Notes: generated by a model not told the origin, from the sequence alone. Shown: positions 9,137 to 18,350, counted from the stretch's first letter. The stretch is 64,000 nt of DNA from JBGVSA01 sp047605765 (GCA_047605765.1 JASGFB010000002.1:11727-75726); one strand, 5' to 3'. Program-made: numbers and translations.

Positions 9137-9151
9137 TGTAGCTGTATTACA
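9137..9151. promoter_or_regulatory. HexR-type operator, zwf side
   Basis: TGTAGCTGTATTACA matches the known proteobacterial HexR consensus TGTARTNNNAYTACA with one mismatch. It lies 105 bases upstream of the zwf start, in the region between divergent zwf and edd. Confidence 0.7.
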
Positions 9152-9289
9152 TTGCATTTGTACGTGTGCCAGCGCGGTGGATGCGGCGTTTTTATGGCTG
9201 CATCTCTCGTCAAATCATAGGCTTGAGCCTTGTTTTTGCTGGACTATTCATAAAACTGTTCCAGCGATAAATTCTTGTTGCGGTCTGTA

Positions 9290-9304
9290 TGTAGTGATAC
9301 TACA
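9290..9304. promoter_or_regulatory. HexR-type operator, edd side
   Basis: TGTAGTGATACTACA matches TGTARTNNNAYTACA at every defined base and is a near-perfect palindrome. It lies 49 bases upstream of the edd ATG, where bound HexR would block the promoter. With the site at 9137 it explains most of the 320-bp region 9033-9352, in which I see no gene. Confidence 0.85.
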
Positions 9305-9352
9305 CTGCGTGCAGGCTAATTGATGTTAATCAACTAGCGAGCGAAAGCCAGC

Positions 9353-11179
9353 ATGAGCACTCACAGCCAAGTACTGGAAGTCACCCAACGCATCATCGAG
9401 CGCAGCCGCGAGCGGCGGGCGCGTTACCTGGCCCGTCTCGATGCGGCGGTTCCGCATTCGCCATACCGGGGCCAACTGTCGTGCACCAATCTTGCGCATG
9501 GCTTTGCGGCCAGTCCGCAGGAAGACAAGTTGCGCATCATGGCGCTGCGCGCGCCCAACATCGGCATCGTCACGGCCTACAACGACATGCTGTCGGCCCA
9601 CCAGCCGTTCGGTGTGTTCCCGGACATCATCAAGAGCGCCGCCCGCGAAGTGGGCGCCACCGCGCAGGTCGCAGGGGGCGTGCCGGCAATGTGCGATGGC
9701 ATCACGCAAGGCCAGCCGGGCATGGAACTGTCCCTGTTCTCGCGTGACGTCATCGCCATGTCGACGGCGGTGTCGCTGTCGCACAACATGTTCGATGCCG
9801 CCCTGTGCCTGGGCATTTGCGACAAGATTGTCCCCGGCCTGCTCATCGGTGCCTTGCGTTTCGGGCATCTGCCCTTCATTTTCGTGCCCGCCGGCCCCAT
9901 GCCGTCGGGGATTCCCAACGAAATGAAGGCCAAGGTGCGCCAGCGCTATGCCGCAGGCGAGGTCGGCATGGACGCGCTGCTCGAATCCGAATCGCAGTCG
10001 TACCACGCGCCTGGCACGTGTACTTTCTACGGCACCGCCAACAGCAACCAGATGCTGATGGAGATCATGGGCCTGCATCTGCCCAATGCCGCCTTTGTCC
10101 ATCCCGGTACGCCGCTGCGCGAAGCGCTGACGCGCGCCGCCGCACAGCGCGCCGTGGCCATCACGCGCGAGAGTGCCGAATTCACGCCGATCGGCCGGGT
10201 CATCGACGAACGCGCCATCGTCAATGGCATTGTCGGCCTGCTGGCCACGGGTGGCTCCACCAACCACACCCTGCACCTCGTGGCGGTGGCCCGCGCCGCC
10301 GGCATTCTCATCGACTGGAGCGATTTCGAAGCGCTCTCGCACGTGGTGCCGCTGCTGGCCAAGGTGTATCCAAACGGCTCGGCCGACGTCAATCAATTCC
10401 AGGACGCCGGTGGCGTGGGCTTCCTGATTCGCGAGCTGCTGTCAGCGGGTTTGCTGTACGCGGACGTCAACACGGTGGTGGGTCGCGGGCTGGAAGCCTA
10501 CACGCAACTGCCGCAGCTCGATGGCAGCGGCAAACTGGTGTGGCATGCGGCGCCGGCCGCCAGCGGTGACCCGGCGGTACTGGCTACGGCTGCCCAGCCG
10601 TTCAGCCCGGATGGCGGCTTGCGCTTGCTGCAGGGCAACCTGGGGCGCGCCGTCATCAAGATCTCCGCCGTCAAGCCGCAGCACCGGCTGGTGCGTGCAC
10701 CGGCCCGCGTCTTCGATGGTCAGGAACAGCTCATCGCCGCCTATAAGGCAGGCGAGCTGACCGAGAACTTTGTCGCCGTCATCCGCTTCCAGGGGCCGCA
10801 GGCCAATGGCATGCCCGAACTGCACCAACTCACGCCGACATTGGCCAACATCCTGGACAAGGGCCTGATGACGGCTCTGGTCACCGATGGGCGCATGTCG
10901 GGTGCTTCCGGCAAGGTACCGGCCGCCATCCACGTGACACCCGAGGCGGCCGCTGGCGGCCCGCTCGCGCGCGTGCGCAGCGGTGACATGGTGGTGCTCG
11001 ATGCCGAAGCCGGCCAGCTCTACGTCGAGGTGCCCGCCGCTGAATTCGATGCCCGCACGCCCGATGGGTTCGACGTGGCCGCACAGCAATACGGGCTCGG
11101 TCGCGATCTGTTCGGCAACTTCCGCCGCACGGTGAGCGGTGCCGAGCAGGGCGCATCGGTGCTGACGCTCGAAGACTGA
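9353..11179 (+). CDS. edd: 6-Phosphogluconate dehydratase
   Basis: Converts 6-phosphogluconate to 2-keto-3-deoxy-6-phosphogluconate in the Entner-Doudoroff pathway. It is an IlvD/Edd-family Fe-S dehydratase of 608 residues (E. coli 603). Cluster-region cysteines are C114 (GGVPAMCDG), C156 (LGICDKIVPG) and C223 (APGTCTFYG). Downstream is a short palindrome (11179-11194) and then the gts operon. The KDPG aldolase gene eda, often adjacent, is absent here. Confidence 0.97.
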   Translation: MSTHSQVLEVTQRIIERSRERRARYLARLDAAVPHSPYRGQLSCTNLAHGFAASPQEDKLRIMALRAPNIGIVTAYNDMLSAHQPFGVFPDIIKSAAREVGATAQVAGGVPAMCDGITQGQPGMELSLFSRDVIAMSTAVSLSHNMFDAALCLGICDKIVPGLLIGALRFGHLPFIFVPAGPMPSGIPNEMKAKVRQRYAAGEVGMDALLESESQSYHAPGTCTFYGTANSNQMLMEIMGLHLPNAAFVHPGTPLREALTRAAAQRAVAITRESAEFTPIGRVIDERAIVNGIVGLLATGGSTNHTLHLVAVARAAGILIDWSDFEALSHVVPLLAKVYPNGSADVNQFQDAGGVGFLIRELLSAGLLYADVNTVVGRGLEAYTQLPQLDGSGKLVWHAAPAASGDPAVLATAAQPFSPDGGLRLLQGNLGRAVIKISAVKPQHRLVRAPARVFDGQEQLIAAYKAGELTENFVAVIRFQGPQANGMPELHQLTPTLANILDKGLMTALVTDGRMSGASGKVPAAIHVTPEAAAGGPLARVRSGDMVVLDAEAGQLYVEVPAAEFDARTPDGFDVAAQQYGLGRDLFGNFRRTVSGAEQGASVLTLED

Positions 11180-11194
11180 GCCCCTTAAGGGGCT
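11179..11194 (+). terminator. Short palindrome after edd
   Basis: AGCCCCTTAAGGGGCT directly follows the edd stop codon: a 6-bp stem with a TTAA loop and no T tract. A weak terminator at best. Further small inverted repeats, such as CGCTTC/GAAGCG at 11277-11300, lie in the leader before gtsA. Confidence 0.4.
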
Positions 11195-11354
11195 GCGCGC
11201 CGGTCGTCCGAGCGGGCGCCGGCGCGGCAACACAATAAATGACTCCGGCATGAGTCGGGGCTGGCCGGTTCCAGGCCGCTTCGTGCCTTCAGGCGAAGCG
11301 AAAGAGCGTGACAGGGCGCCCCCGGCGCCGTGCAAACCCAAAGGAGCTACGACG

Positions 11355-12599
11355 ATGAAGAGACTGAAGCTGGCCGCTGCCGCGGTAGCCGTATTCGGTG
11401 CGTGCGCGGCAGCGCAGGCGGCCGAGATCGAAGTGCTGCACTGGTGGACCTCGGGCGGTGAAGCCAAATCGGCTGCCGAGCTGAAGAAAATGCTCGAGGC
11501 CAAGGGCGACAAGTGGAAGGACTTCGCCGTCGCGGGCGGGGGGGGCGAGAACGCCATGACGGTACTCAAGAGCCGTGTGGTGTCGGGCAAGGCGCCGACC
11601 GCCGCGCAGGTGAAGGGCCCCAGCATCCAGGAATGGGGCACCGAAGGGGTGCTCGCCAATCTCGATCCGATCGCCAAGGCCGGCAACTGGGATGCCCTGC
11701 TGCCCGGTGTTGTTGCGAATGTCATGAAATACAAGGGCAACTACGTGGCGGTGCCGGTGAATGTGCACCGCGTGAACTGGATGTGGGTGAATCCGGAAGT
11801 CTTCAAGAAAGCCGGTGCCACGGTGCCCAAGACCTGGGCTGATTTTCCTGCCGCCGCTGAAAAACTGCAGAAGGCCGGCTTCGTTCCGGTGGCCCATGGT
11901 GGCCAGCCGTGGCAGGATTTCACCGTCTTCGAATCGGTCGTGTTGGGCGTTGGCGGCCCCAAGTTCTACCAGGACACGCTGGTCAAGCTCGACCAGAAGG
12001 CGCTGACCAGCCCGACCATGGAGAAAGCCTTCGACACCTTCCGCCAGGTGCGCAAGTACGTCGACAAGGACGCCGCCAACCGCGACTGGAACCTCGCCAC
12101 CGCCATGATCATCAATGGCAAGGCCGGCATGCAGTTCATGGGTGACTGGGCCAAGGGCGAATTCACTGCCGCCGGTAAAAAGCCGGGCACCGACTACCTG
12201 TGCCTGCCGGCGCCGGGCACCGAGCATGCCTTCACCTTCAACATCGACAGCTTCATCATCTTCAAGCAATCCGGTGCCGATGCGAAGAAGGCGCAGTCCG
12301 ACTTTGTCACGGCGGTGATGAGCCCCGAGTTCCAGGAAGTCTTCAACCTCAACAAGGGCTCGATCCCGGTGCGCAGCGGCGTGTCGATGGACAAGTTCGA
12401 CGATTGCGCCAAGCAGTCGGCCAAGGACTTCTCCGACGATGCCAAGTCCGGCTCACTGGTGCCTTCGATCGCGCACCAGATGGCCGTGCCAGCGGCCACC
12501 ACCGGGGCCATGCAGGACGTGGTGACGGCGTTCTTCAATTCGAATCAGTCGTCCAAGGACGCCGTGGCCAAGCTGGCCGCCGCAGCCAAGACCAAGTAA
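11355..12599 (+). CDS. gtsA: Glucose-type ABC transporter substrate-binding protein
   Basis: A periplasmic sugar-binding protein of the CUT1 class, closely like the glucose-binding protein of pseudomonad Gts systems. It has 414 residues. A signal peptide (MKRLKLAAAAVAVFG to AQA) is followed by the mature start AEIEVLHWWTSGG. The start is fixed by an AAGGAG nine bases upstream; the frame is open upstream without a good site. It heads an operon with two permeases, an ATPase and the glk-hexR fusion, which points to glucose or a related hexose. Confidence 0.92.
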   Translation: MKRLKLAAAAVAVFGACAAAQAAEIEVLHWWTSGGEAKSAAELKKMLEAKGDKWKDFAVAGGGGENAMTVLKSRVVSGKAPTAAQVKGPSIQEWGTEGVLANLDPIAKAGNWDALLPGVVANVMKYKGNYVAVPVNVHRVNWMWVNPEVFKKAGATVPKTWADFPAAAEKLQKAGFVPVAHGGQPWQDFTVFESVVLGVGGPKFYQDTLVKLDQKALTSPTMEKAFDTFRQVRKYVDKDAANRDWNLATAMIINGKAGMQFMGDWAKGEFTAAGKKPGTDYLCLPAPGTEHAFTFNIDSFIIFKQSGADAKKAQSDFVTAVMSPEFQEVFNLNKGSIPVRSGVSMDKFDDCAKQSAKDFSDDAKSGSLVPSIAHQMAVPAATTGAMQDVVTAFFNSNQSSKDAVAKLAAAAKTK

Positions 12600-12657
12600 G
12601 CGCCTGTGTTGTACGGCGCGCGGCTGTGGCCGCGCGCCGATGTCCCGGAGTCGATCG

Positions 12658-13584
12658 ATGTCTGATTCGGTTGCAATCCCGCCGCCCGCGCGCACGCGCG
12701 GCGGTGGTCTGATGGACGCCGTCGAGGGCGCTTTGCCCAAGATCGTCCTGGCGCCCACCTTCGTGGTGTGCGTGGTGTTCTTCTACGGCTTCATCCTGTG
12801 GACGGCGGTGCTGTCGATGACGCCGTCGCGCATGCTGCCCAACTACGAATTCATCGGCTTTGAACAGTACGTGACGCTGTTTACCAATGACCGTTGGTGG
12901 CTGGCGTTGAAGAATCTGGCCATTTTCGGCGGTCTGTTCATATTCCTGTGCCTCGCCGTCGGCCTGTTCCTTGCCATTCTGCTGGATCAGCGCATCCGCG
13001 CCGAGGGCTTCATCCGTTCGATCTTCCTGTATCCGATGGCGTTGTCGTTCATCGTTACCGGCACCGCCTGGAAGTGGATTCTCGATCCCAGCATCGGGCT
13101 GGAGAAGGTTCTCCATGATCTGGGCTGGACGGCATTCTCGTTCGATTGGATCAAGGACCCGGATATGGCGATCTATACCGTCGTCATTGCCGGCATCTGG
13201 CAGTCGTCGGGCTTCGTGATGGCCCTGTTCCTGGCTGGGCTGCGCGGCATCGATGACAGCATCATCAAGGCCGCCAAGGTCGATGGCGCGTCGATGCCGA
13301 CGATCTATCGCCGCATCATCCTGCCCAGCCTGCGGCCGGTGTTCTTTTCGTCGTTCATGATCCTGGCCCACATCGCCATCAAGAGCTTCGATCTGGTGAT
13401 GGCGCTGACCGGCGGCGGGCCGGGCTTCTCGACCGACCTGCCGGCCACCTTCATGTACGCCTTCTCGTTTACGCGCAACCAGATCGGGCTGGGCGCGGCG
13501 TCTTCGATCATCATGCTGATGATCGTGGTGTCGGTCATCGTGCCCTTCATGTACTCGGAACTGCGGAGGGCCTACCGTGGGTGA
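12658..13584 (+). CDS. gtsB: Sugar ABC transporter permease (MalF-like)
   Basis: An inner-membrane permease of 308 residues with about six transmembrane helices and the ABC-ATPase contact (EAA) loop in AAKVDGASMPTIYRRIILP. The ATG at 12658 has GGAG seven bases upstream, so I prefer it to the ATG 18 bases earlier. Its end overlaps the next permease by 8 bases, a sign of translational coupling. It pairs with gtsC to form the membrane channel. Confidence 0.92.
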   Translation: MSDSVAIPPPARTRGGGLMDAVEGALPKIVLAPTFVVCVVFFYGFILWTAVLSMTPSRMLPNYEFIGFEQYVTLFTNDRWWLALKNLAIFGGLFIFLCLAVGLFLAILLDQRIRAEGFIRSIFLYPMALSFIVTGTAWKWILDPSIGLEKVLHDLGWTAFSFDWIKDPDMAIYTVVIAGIWQSSGFVMALFLAGLRGIDDSIIKAAKVDGASMPTIYRRIILPSLRPVFFSSFMILAHIAIKSFDLVMALTGGGPGFSTDLPATFMYAFSFTRNQIGLGAASSIIMLMIVVSVIVPFMYSELRRAYRG

Positions 13585-14446
13585 CATCGACAAACCGCGC
13601 ATGGGCCTGGGCCGCATCGTGATGTATGCGGTGCTGATCTACTGCGTGCTGTATTACCTGCTGCCGCTGACGGTGATGCTGTTCAACTCGATCAAGCCGC
13701 TGGATGAGCTGAAAGCCGGTAACGTCATGAGCTTTCCGCACAGCGTCACCTTCGAGCCGTGGCTCAAGGCCTGGAACACCGCATGCACCGGCGTGCAGTG
13801 CGAGGGCATGAAGGGCTACTTCTGGAACTCGGTGTCCTTCGTGGTGCCGGGCGTGCTGATCTCGACACTGGTGGGCGCCTTCAATGGCTACGTGCTGACG
13901 ATGTGGCGCTTCCGCGGCTCGGACGTCCTCTTCATGGCGCTGATGCTGGGCTGCTTCATTCCGTTCCAGTCGATCCTGCTCCCGATGGCACGCACGCTCG
14001 GCATGCTGGGGATCGCCCAGTCGGTGGGCGGGCTGATCTTCGTGCATGTGGTGTATGGCATCGCCTTCACGACGCTGTTCTTCCGCAACTACTACGTGAC
14101 CATCCCCGACGAGTTGGTCAAGGCCGCGCGCATCGATGGGGCCGGGTTCATCCGCATCTTCCATCGCATCGTCCTGCCGCTGTCCGGGCCGATCATCGTG
14201 GTGACCATCATCTGGCAGTTCACGCAGATCTGGAACGACTTCCTGTTCGGCGTGGTGTTCTCGTCGGGTGATTCGCAGCCCATCACGGTGGCGCTCAACA
14301 ACCTGGTGAACACGTCCACCGGCGTCAAGGAATACAACGTCGACATGGCCGCCGCAGTGATCGCGGCGCTGCCTACGCTGTTCGTCTACATCGTGGCCGG
14401 CAAGTACTTTGTGCGCGGGCTGACCGCTGGCGCGGTAAAGGGGTAA
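13577..14446 (+). CDS. gtsC: Sugar ABC transporter permease (MalG-like)
   Basis: The second permease subunit, 289 residues, about six transmembrane helices, with the EAA loop in AARIDGAGFIRIFHRIVLP. It starts at a GTG (13577) that overlaps the end of gtsB and has GGAGG seven bases upstream. The ATPase gene follows after nine bases. Confidence 0.92.
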   Translation: MGDIDKPRMGLGRIVMYAVLIYCVLYYLLPLTVMLFNSIKPLDELKAGNVMSFPHSVTFEPWLKAWNTACTGVQCEGMKGYFWNSVSFVVPGVLISTLVGAFNGYVLTMWRFRGSDVLFMALMLGCFIPFQSILLPMARTLGMLGIAQSVGGLIFVHVVYGIAFTTLFFRNYYVTIPDELVKAARIDGAGFIRIFHRIVLPLSGPIIVVTIIWQFTQIWNDFLFGVVFSSGDSQPITVALNNLVNTSTGVKEYNVDMAAAVIAALPTLFVYIVAGKYFVRGLTAGAVKG

Positions 14447-14455
14447 GGGATACAC

Positions 14456-15565
14456 ATGGGTGCACTTTCGATTCGCAAGGTCCGCAAGTCGTACGGCTCA
14501 ACGGAGATCCTCAAGGGGATCGACCTGGACATCGCCGATGGCGAATTCCTGATCCTGGTGGGGCCATCCGGATGCGGCAAGTCGACACTGCTGTCGATGA
14601 TCGCCGGCCTGGACAGCATCACGGCGGGCGACATCCATATCGCCGGGCGCCGCGTCAATGAGCTCTCGCCCAAGGACCGGGACATCGCCATGGTGTTCCA
14701 GTCGTACGCGCTGTATCCCTCGATGACGGTGCGCGAGAATATTTCCTTCGGACTGGAAATCCGCAAGGTGCCGGTGGCCGAGCGCGAAGCGGCGGTCGCC
14801 AAGGTGGCGCAGATCCTGCAGATCGAACATCTGCTCGACCGGCGCCCCTCGCAGTTGTCCGGCGGCCAACGCCAGCGCGTGGCGATGGGCCGTGCCATCG
14901 CGCGCAATCCGGCCTTGTTCCTGTTCGATGAACCCTTGTCGAATCTGGACGCCAAGCTGCGCGTCGAAATGCGCACCGAAATCAAGCTGCTTCATCAGCG
15001 CCTGGGCACCACCATCGTGTACGTCACGCACGATCAGATCGAAGCGATGACGCTGGGCGACAAGATCGCTGTCATGAAAGCGGGCGAGGTGCAGCAGTTC
15101 GGCACGCCGCAGCAGATCTACGACAATCCGGCCAATCTCTTCGTGGCTGGCTTCATGGGCTCACCCTCGATGAACTTCATCAAGGCGCGCGTCGACGACA
15201 TGGGCAGCGGCTACGGGTTGGCGCTGGAGAACGACGGCGAGCACTTCGTGTTCCCGGCAGTCAATGCCAACGGTGCGATGAAATCCTGGCTGGGGCGAGA
15301 GATCATTTTCGGCATTCGTCCCGAGCAGATCACGCAGGTGGCCGAAGGGCAGCTCAATGGCCACGTCGTGCGCCAGGCGCTCAAGATCGACATTACCGAA
15401 CCGACCGGGCCCGACACGCTGGTGCTGGCGCACGTGAACGGCGCCAAGCTGACCTGCCGTGTGCATCCGGGATACGCGGCGCGACCGGGCGAGCGCATGC
15501 CCTTGCAGTTCGATCTGTCCAAGGCGGTGTACTTCGACCCGGCCACGGAGCAAAGAATCAACTGA
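14456..15565 (+). CDS. gtsD: Sugar ABC transporter ATP-binding protein (MalK/UgpC type)
   Basis: The ATPase that powers import, 369 residues. Walker A is GPSGCGKST, the signature LSGGQRQRVAMGRA, and Walker B LFLFDEPLSNLDAKLR, followed by the H-loop VTHDQ. A C-terminal TOBE/MalK-type regulatory domain follows. Its stop codon overlaps the next start in TGATG, coupling it to the glk-hexR fusion. Confidence 0.94.
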   Translation: MGALSIRKVRKSYGSTEILKGIDLDIADGEFLILVGPSGCGKSTLLSMIAGLDSITAGDIHIAGRRVNELSPKDRDIAMVFQSYALYPSMTVRENISFGLEIRKVPVAEREAAVAKVAQILQIEHLLDRRPSQLSGGQRQRVAMGRAIARNPALFLFDEPLSNLDAKLRVEMRTEIKLLHQRLGTTIVYVTHDQIEAMTLGDKIAVMKAGEVQQFGTPQQIYDNPANLFVAGFMGSPSMNFIKARVDDMGSGYGLALENDGEHFVFPAVNANGAMKSWLGREIIFGIRPEQITQVAEGQLNGHVVRQALKIDITEPTGPDTLVLAHVNGAKLTCRVHPGYAARPGERMPLQFDLSKAVYFDPATEQRIN

Positions 15566-17421
15566 TGCTTGCGCCCGCGTCACCCTATCCGGATGGGCCG
15601 CGCGTACTGGCCGATATCGGCGCCACCAACACGCGCTTTGCTCTCGAGCGTGCGCCCGGCGTGATCGAGCGGATCGAAGTCTTCGCCACTGCCGATTTCG
15701 CCGGCGTGGAAGATGTCTTTCGCACGTACACGCGGCGCGTGAAGGCGGGCGACATGGCCCATGCGGCGATCGCCATTGCCAATCCGATCGATGGCGATCG
15801 CGTGCGCATGACCAACCGTGACTGGTCGTTTTCGATCGAGGCGACGCGACGCTCGCTTGATCTGGCGACGCTGCTGGTGGTCAATGACTTTACCGCGCTG
15901 GCGATGGCCATTCCGCAACTGACGGCGAATCAGCGCATGCAGATCGGTGGTGGGGTGCCGCGCGAGAATGCCGTCATCGGCCTGCTCGGGCCGGGTACCG
16001 GCCTGGGCATCTCGGGGCTGATCCCCACCGAAGATCGCTGGATCACGCTCGGCAGCGAGGGCGGCCATGCCAGCTTCGCCCCCGGCGACGAGCGTGAAGT
16101 GTTCGTGCTGCAATATCTGTGGCAGCGCTTTCCGCATGTATCGGCTGAGCGCCTGGTGTCCGGCCCCGGCATCGAATGGTGTTACGAAGCACTGGCCGTG
16201 CGGGCCGGGGTGGCGCGGCGCCCCTTGCGTACACCGGCCATTGTCGAGGCGGCGCTGGCTGGCAGCGATGCCATCTGCGTTGAGGCGGTGGAGTGCTTCT
16301 GCGCCATGCTCGGTACGGTGGCGGCTGACCTGGCGCTGACGCTGGGGGCGTTCGGCGGCATCTACATCGGCGGTGGTATCGTGCCGCGCCTGAGCGAGCG
16401 TTTCCTGGCCTCCGCCTTCCGGCCACGTTTCGAGTCGAAAGGGCGGTTTTCGGAATACCTCACGCAGGTGCCCAGCTACGTCATCACGGCACCGTACCCG
16501 ACCTTCCTCGGCGTCTCGGCAATCTTGTCGGAGTCGCTGCGCGGCAAGGGGGGCGAGAGCCCGCTGATCGAGATCGTGAGGGCTGCGCGCGAGCGCTTGT
16601 CGCGGGCCGAACAGCAGGTGGCGGAGCTGGCCATTTCACGTCCGCGCGCGGTGCTCAACGAACCCATCGCCGAGATCGCGCGGCAGGCGGCGGTGAGCCA
16701 ACCGACGGTGATCCGCTTCTGTCGCTCATTGGGCTTTCAGGGTTTGTCCGATTTCAAGCTCAAGCTCGCCTCCGGCCTCACCGGCACGGTGCCCATCCGG
16801 CATAGCCAGGTGCGCCATGGCGACACTGCGCCGGACATCAGTGCCAAGGTGCTCGACAACACGGTGTCGGCGATTCTGCGTCTGCGCGACAGCCTCAATA
16901 CGGCGGCCGTGGCCGAGGCAACCGAACTGTTGCGCAATGCGCGGCGCATCGAGCTTTACGGCATCGGCAATTCCGGCGTGGTGGCGCAGGACGGGCAGCA
17001 CAAGTTCTTCCGCTTCCGCATCCCGACCTCGGCGTATCCGGATTCGCATATCCAGCAGATGGCGGCGCAGTTGCTGGGGCCCGACGACGTGGTGGTGGCG
17101 ATTTCGAGTCGCGGGCGCATCCCTGCGTTGCTGGAAGTGGTGGACGTGGCTCTGGCAGCCGGCGCCAAGGTGATCGCCATCACCGCCGGACAGTCGCCTC
17201 TGGCGCGCAAGGCGACGGTGTGCATCCCGGTCGACCATTCGGAAGAGCGACCCAACTTCATCGCCATGATTTCGCGCATCCTGCACCTTCTGGTGATCGA
17301 CGTGCTGGCGGTCGGCGTGGCCCTGCAGCGCACCGACATCGCTCAGATCCAGCAGTGGGCCGGCATGATCGATGAAGAAGAGCGCGAAGCGCTGCCGCAC
17401 CGCATCTCGCACATCGGCTGA
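15565..17421 (+). CDS. Glucokinase-HexR fusion protein
   Basis: A 618-residue two-part protein. Residues 1-325 are a glucokinase (ADIGATNTRFA, catalytic D108 in VVNDFTALAM, GPGTGLGISG, SEGGHAS). After a short linker come an RpiR-type helix-turn-helix (about 367-395, IARQAAVSQPTVIRF) and a SIS sugar-phosphate-binding domain (about 450-590, LYGIGNSGVVAQD). The second half corresponds to HexR, which represses zwf and edd and releases DNA on binding KDPG. Such fusions are known in Burkholderiales. Both halves look intact. It is translated from a TGATG overlap with gtsD and is the obvious ligand for the palindromes upstream of edd and zwf. Confidence 0.95.
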   Translation: MLAPASPYPDGPRVLADIGATNTRFALERAPGVIERIEVFATADFAGVEDVFRTYTRRVKAGDMAHAAIAIANPIDGDRVRMTNRDWSFSIEATRRSLDLATLLVVNDFTALAMAIPQLTANQRMQIGGGVPRENAVIGLLGPGTGLGISGLIPTEDRWITLGSEGGHASFAPGDEREVFVLQYLWQRFPHVSAERLVSGPGIEWCYEALAVRAGVARRPLRTPAIVEAALAGSDAICVEAVECFCAMLGTVAADLALTLGAFGGIYIGGGIVPRLSERFLASAFRPRFESKGRFSEYLTQVPSYVITAPYPTFLGVSAILSESLRGKGGESPLIEIVRAARERLSRAEQQVAELAISRPRAVLNEPIAEIARQAAVSQPTVIRFCRSLGFQGLSDFKLKLASGLTGTVPIRHSQVRHGDTAPDISAKVLDNTVSAILRLRDSLNTAAVAEATELLRNARRIELYGIGNSGVVAQDGQHKFFRFRIPTSAYPDSHIQQMAAQLLGPDDVVVAISSRGRIPALLEVVDVALAAGAKVIAITAGQSPLARKATVCIPVDHSEERPNFIAMISRILHLLVIDVLAVGVALQRTDIAQIQQWAGMIDEEEREALPHRISHIG

Positions 17422-17499
17422 GCGTGGGCGGAGTAACATGCCGCCTGCTGGCGGCGCGGCGGGTGCCACGCCCATCGATAGACGGACAGAGGATTCCAC

Positions 17500-18273
17500 A
17501 TGGACTTGGGACTGAATGGCAAGGTCGCCCTCATCACGGGGGGCAGTGACGGCATCGGCAAGGCGACGGCAAAGTTGCTGGCGGCCGAAGGGGTGTCGGT
17601 GGCGATCGTGGCGCGTCGCCCGGATGTGCTGGCGGCAGCGGCCGACGAGATCCGCAATGCCGGTGGCAAGGTGCTGCCCATCGCAGCCGATATCTCCGAT
17701 CCGCACGAGGCGCAGCGTGTGGTCAAGGAGACGGCGGCGCGTTTCGGTCGTCTGGACATCGTGGTCAACAACGCGGGCACGTCGGCGGCACAGCCTTTCG
17801 AATCGGTGACGGACGAAGCCTGGCAGCACGATCTGGATCTCAAGCTGTTCGCGGCCATCCGCGTTGCGCGCTGCGCCGTGCCGCATCTGCGCCACCAAGG
17901 GGGTGGCCGCATCATCAACGTCACTGCCATCGGTGGCAAGCACCCTGGCGCCAAGTCCATGCCCAGTTCGGTCAGCCGTGCGGCCGGCATCGCGCTGACC
18001 AAGGCTTTGTCCAAGGAACTGGGACCCGATCGCATCCTGGTCAACACCGTGTGCATCGGGCTGGTAAAGAGCGGGCAGCAAGCCGCAGCAGCGGCCCGCA
18101 ACGGACTGTCGGCGGACGACTATTACACCAAGCTGGGTGAAACCGTACCGCTGGGGCGCGTGGGCGAGGCCGACGAAGTGGCACAGGTGATCACGTTCCT
18201 GGCCTCGAATGCGGCGAGCTATGTGACGGGCACCAGCATCAACCTGGACGGTGGCTTGTCGAGCTCGATCTGA
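17500..18273 (+). CDS. Short-chain dehydrogenase/reductase-like protein lacking the catalytic residues
   Basis: A 257-residue classical SDR fold: cofactor motif ITGGSDGIGKA, NNAG in VVNNAGTSAA, and a normal C terminus (YVTGTSINLDGG). The catalytic residues are replaced. The Ser position reads NVTAIGG (Ala), and the YxxxK stretch reads SSVSRA, with Ser for Tyr and Arg for Lys. It may bind NAD(P) without acting as a normal reductase, or use other chemistry. It follows glk-hexR by 78 bases and ends before a strong terminator, so it could be the last gene of that operon. Function unknown. Confidence 0.8.
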   Translation: MDLGLNGKVALITGGSDGIGKATAKLLAAEGVSVAIVARRPDVLAAAADEIRNAGGKVLPIAADISDPHEAQRVVKETAARFGRLDIVVNNAGTSAAQPFESVTDEAWQHDLDLKLFAAIRVARCAVPHLRHQGGGRIINVTAIGGKHPGAKSMPSSVSRAAGIALTKALSKELGPDRILVNTVCIGLVKSGQQAAAAARNGLSADDYYTKLGETVPLGRVGEADEVAQVITFLASNAASYVTGTSINLDGGLSSSI

Positions 18274-18293
18274 GCCGATCGTGCGTCAGTAAC

Positions 18294-18320
18294 AAAAAAG
18301 CCGCCCATGGGCGGCTTTTT
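18294..18320. terminator. Terminator after the SDR gene
   Basis: Self-complementary run: AAAAAGCCGCCC followed by GGGCGGCTTTTT around a CATG turn, with T runs on both strands. It separates the rightward sugar genes from leftward rpsD. Confidence 0.92.
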
Positions 18321-18350
18321 GTGTGGCGGCAGCGGGCAAGCAGGGCGCCC

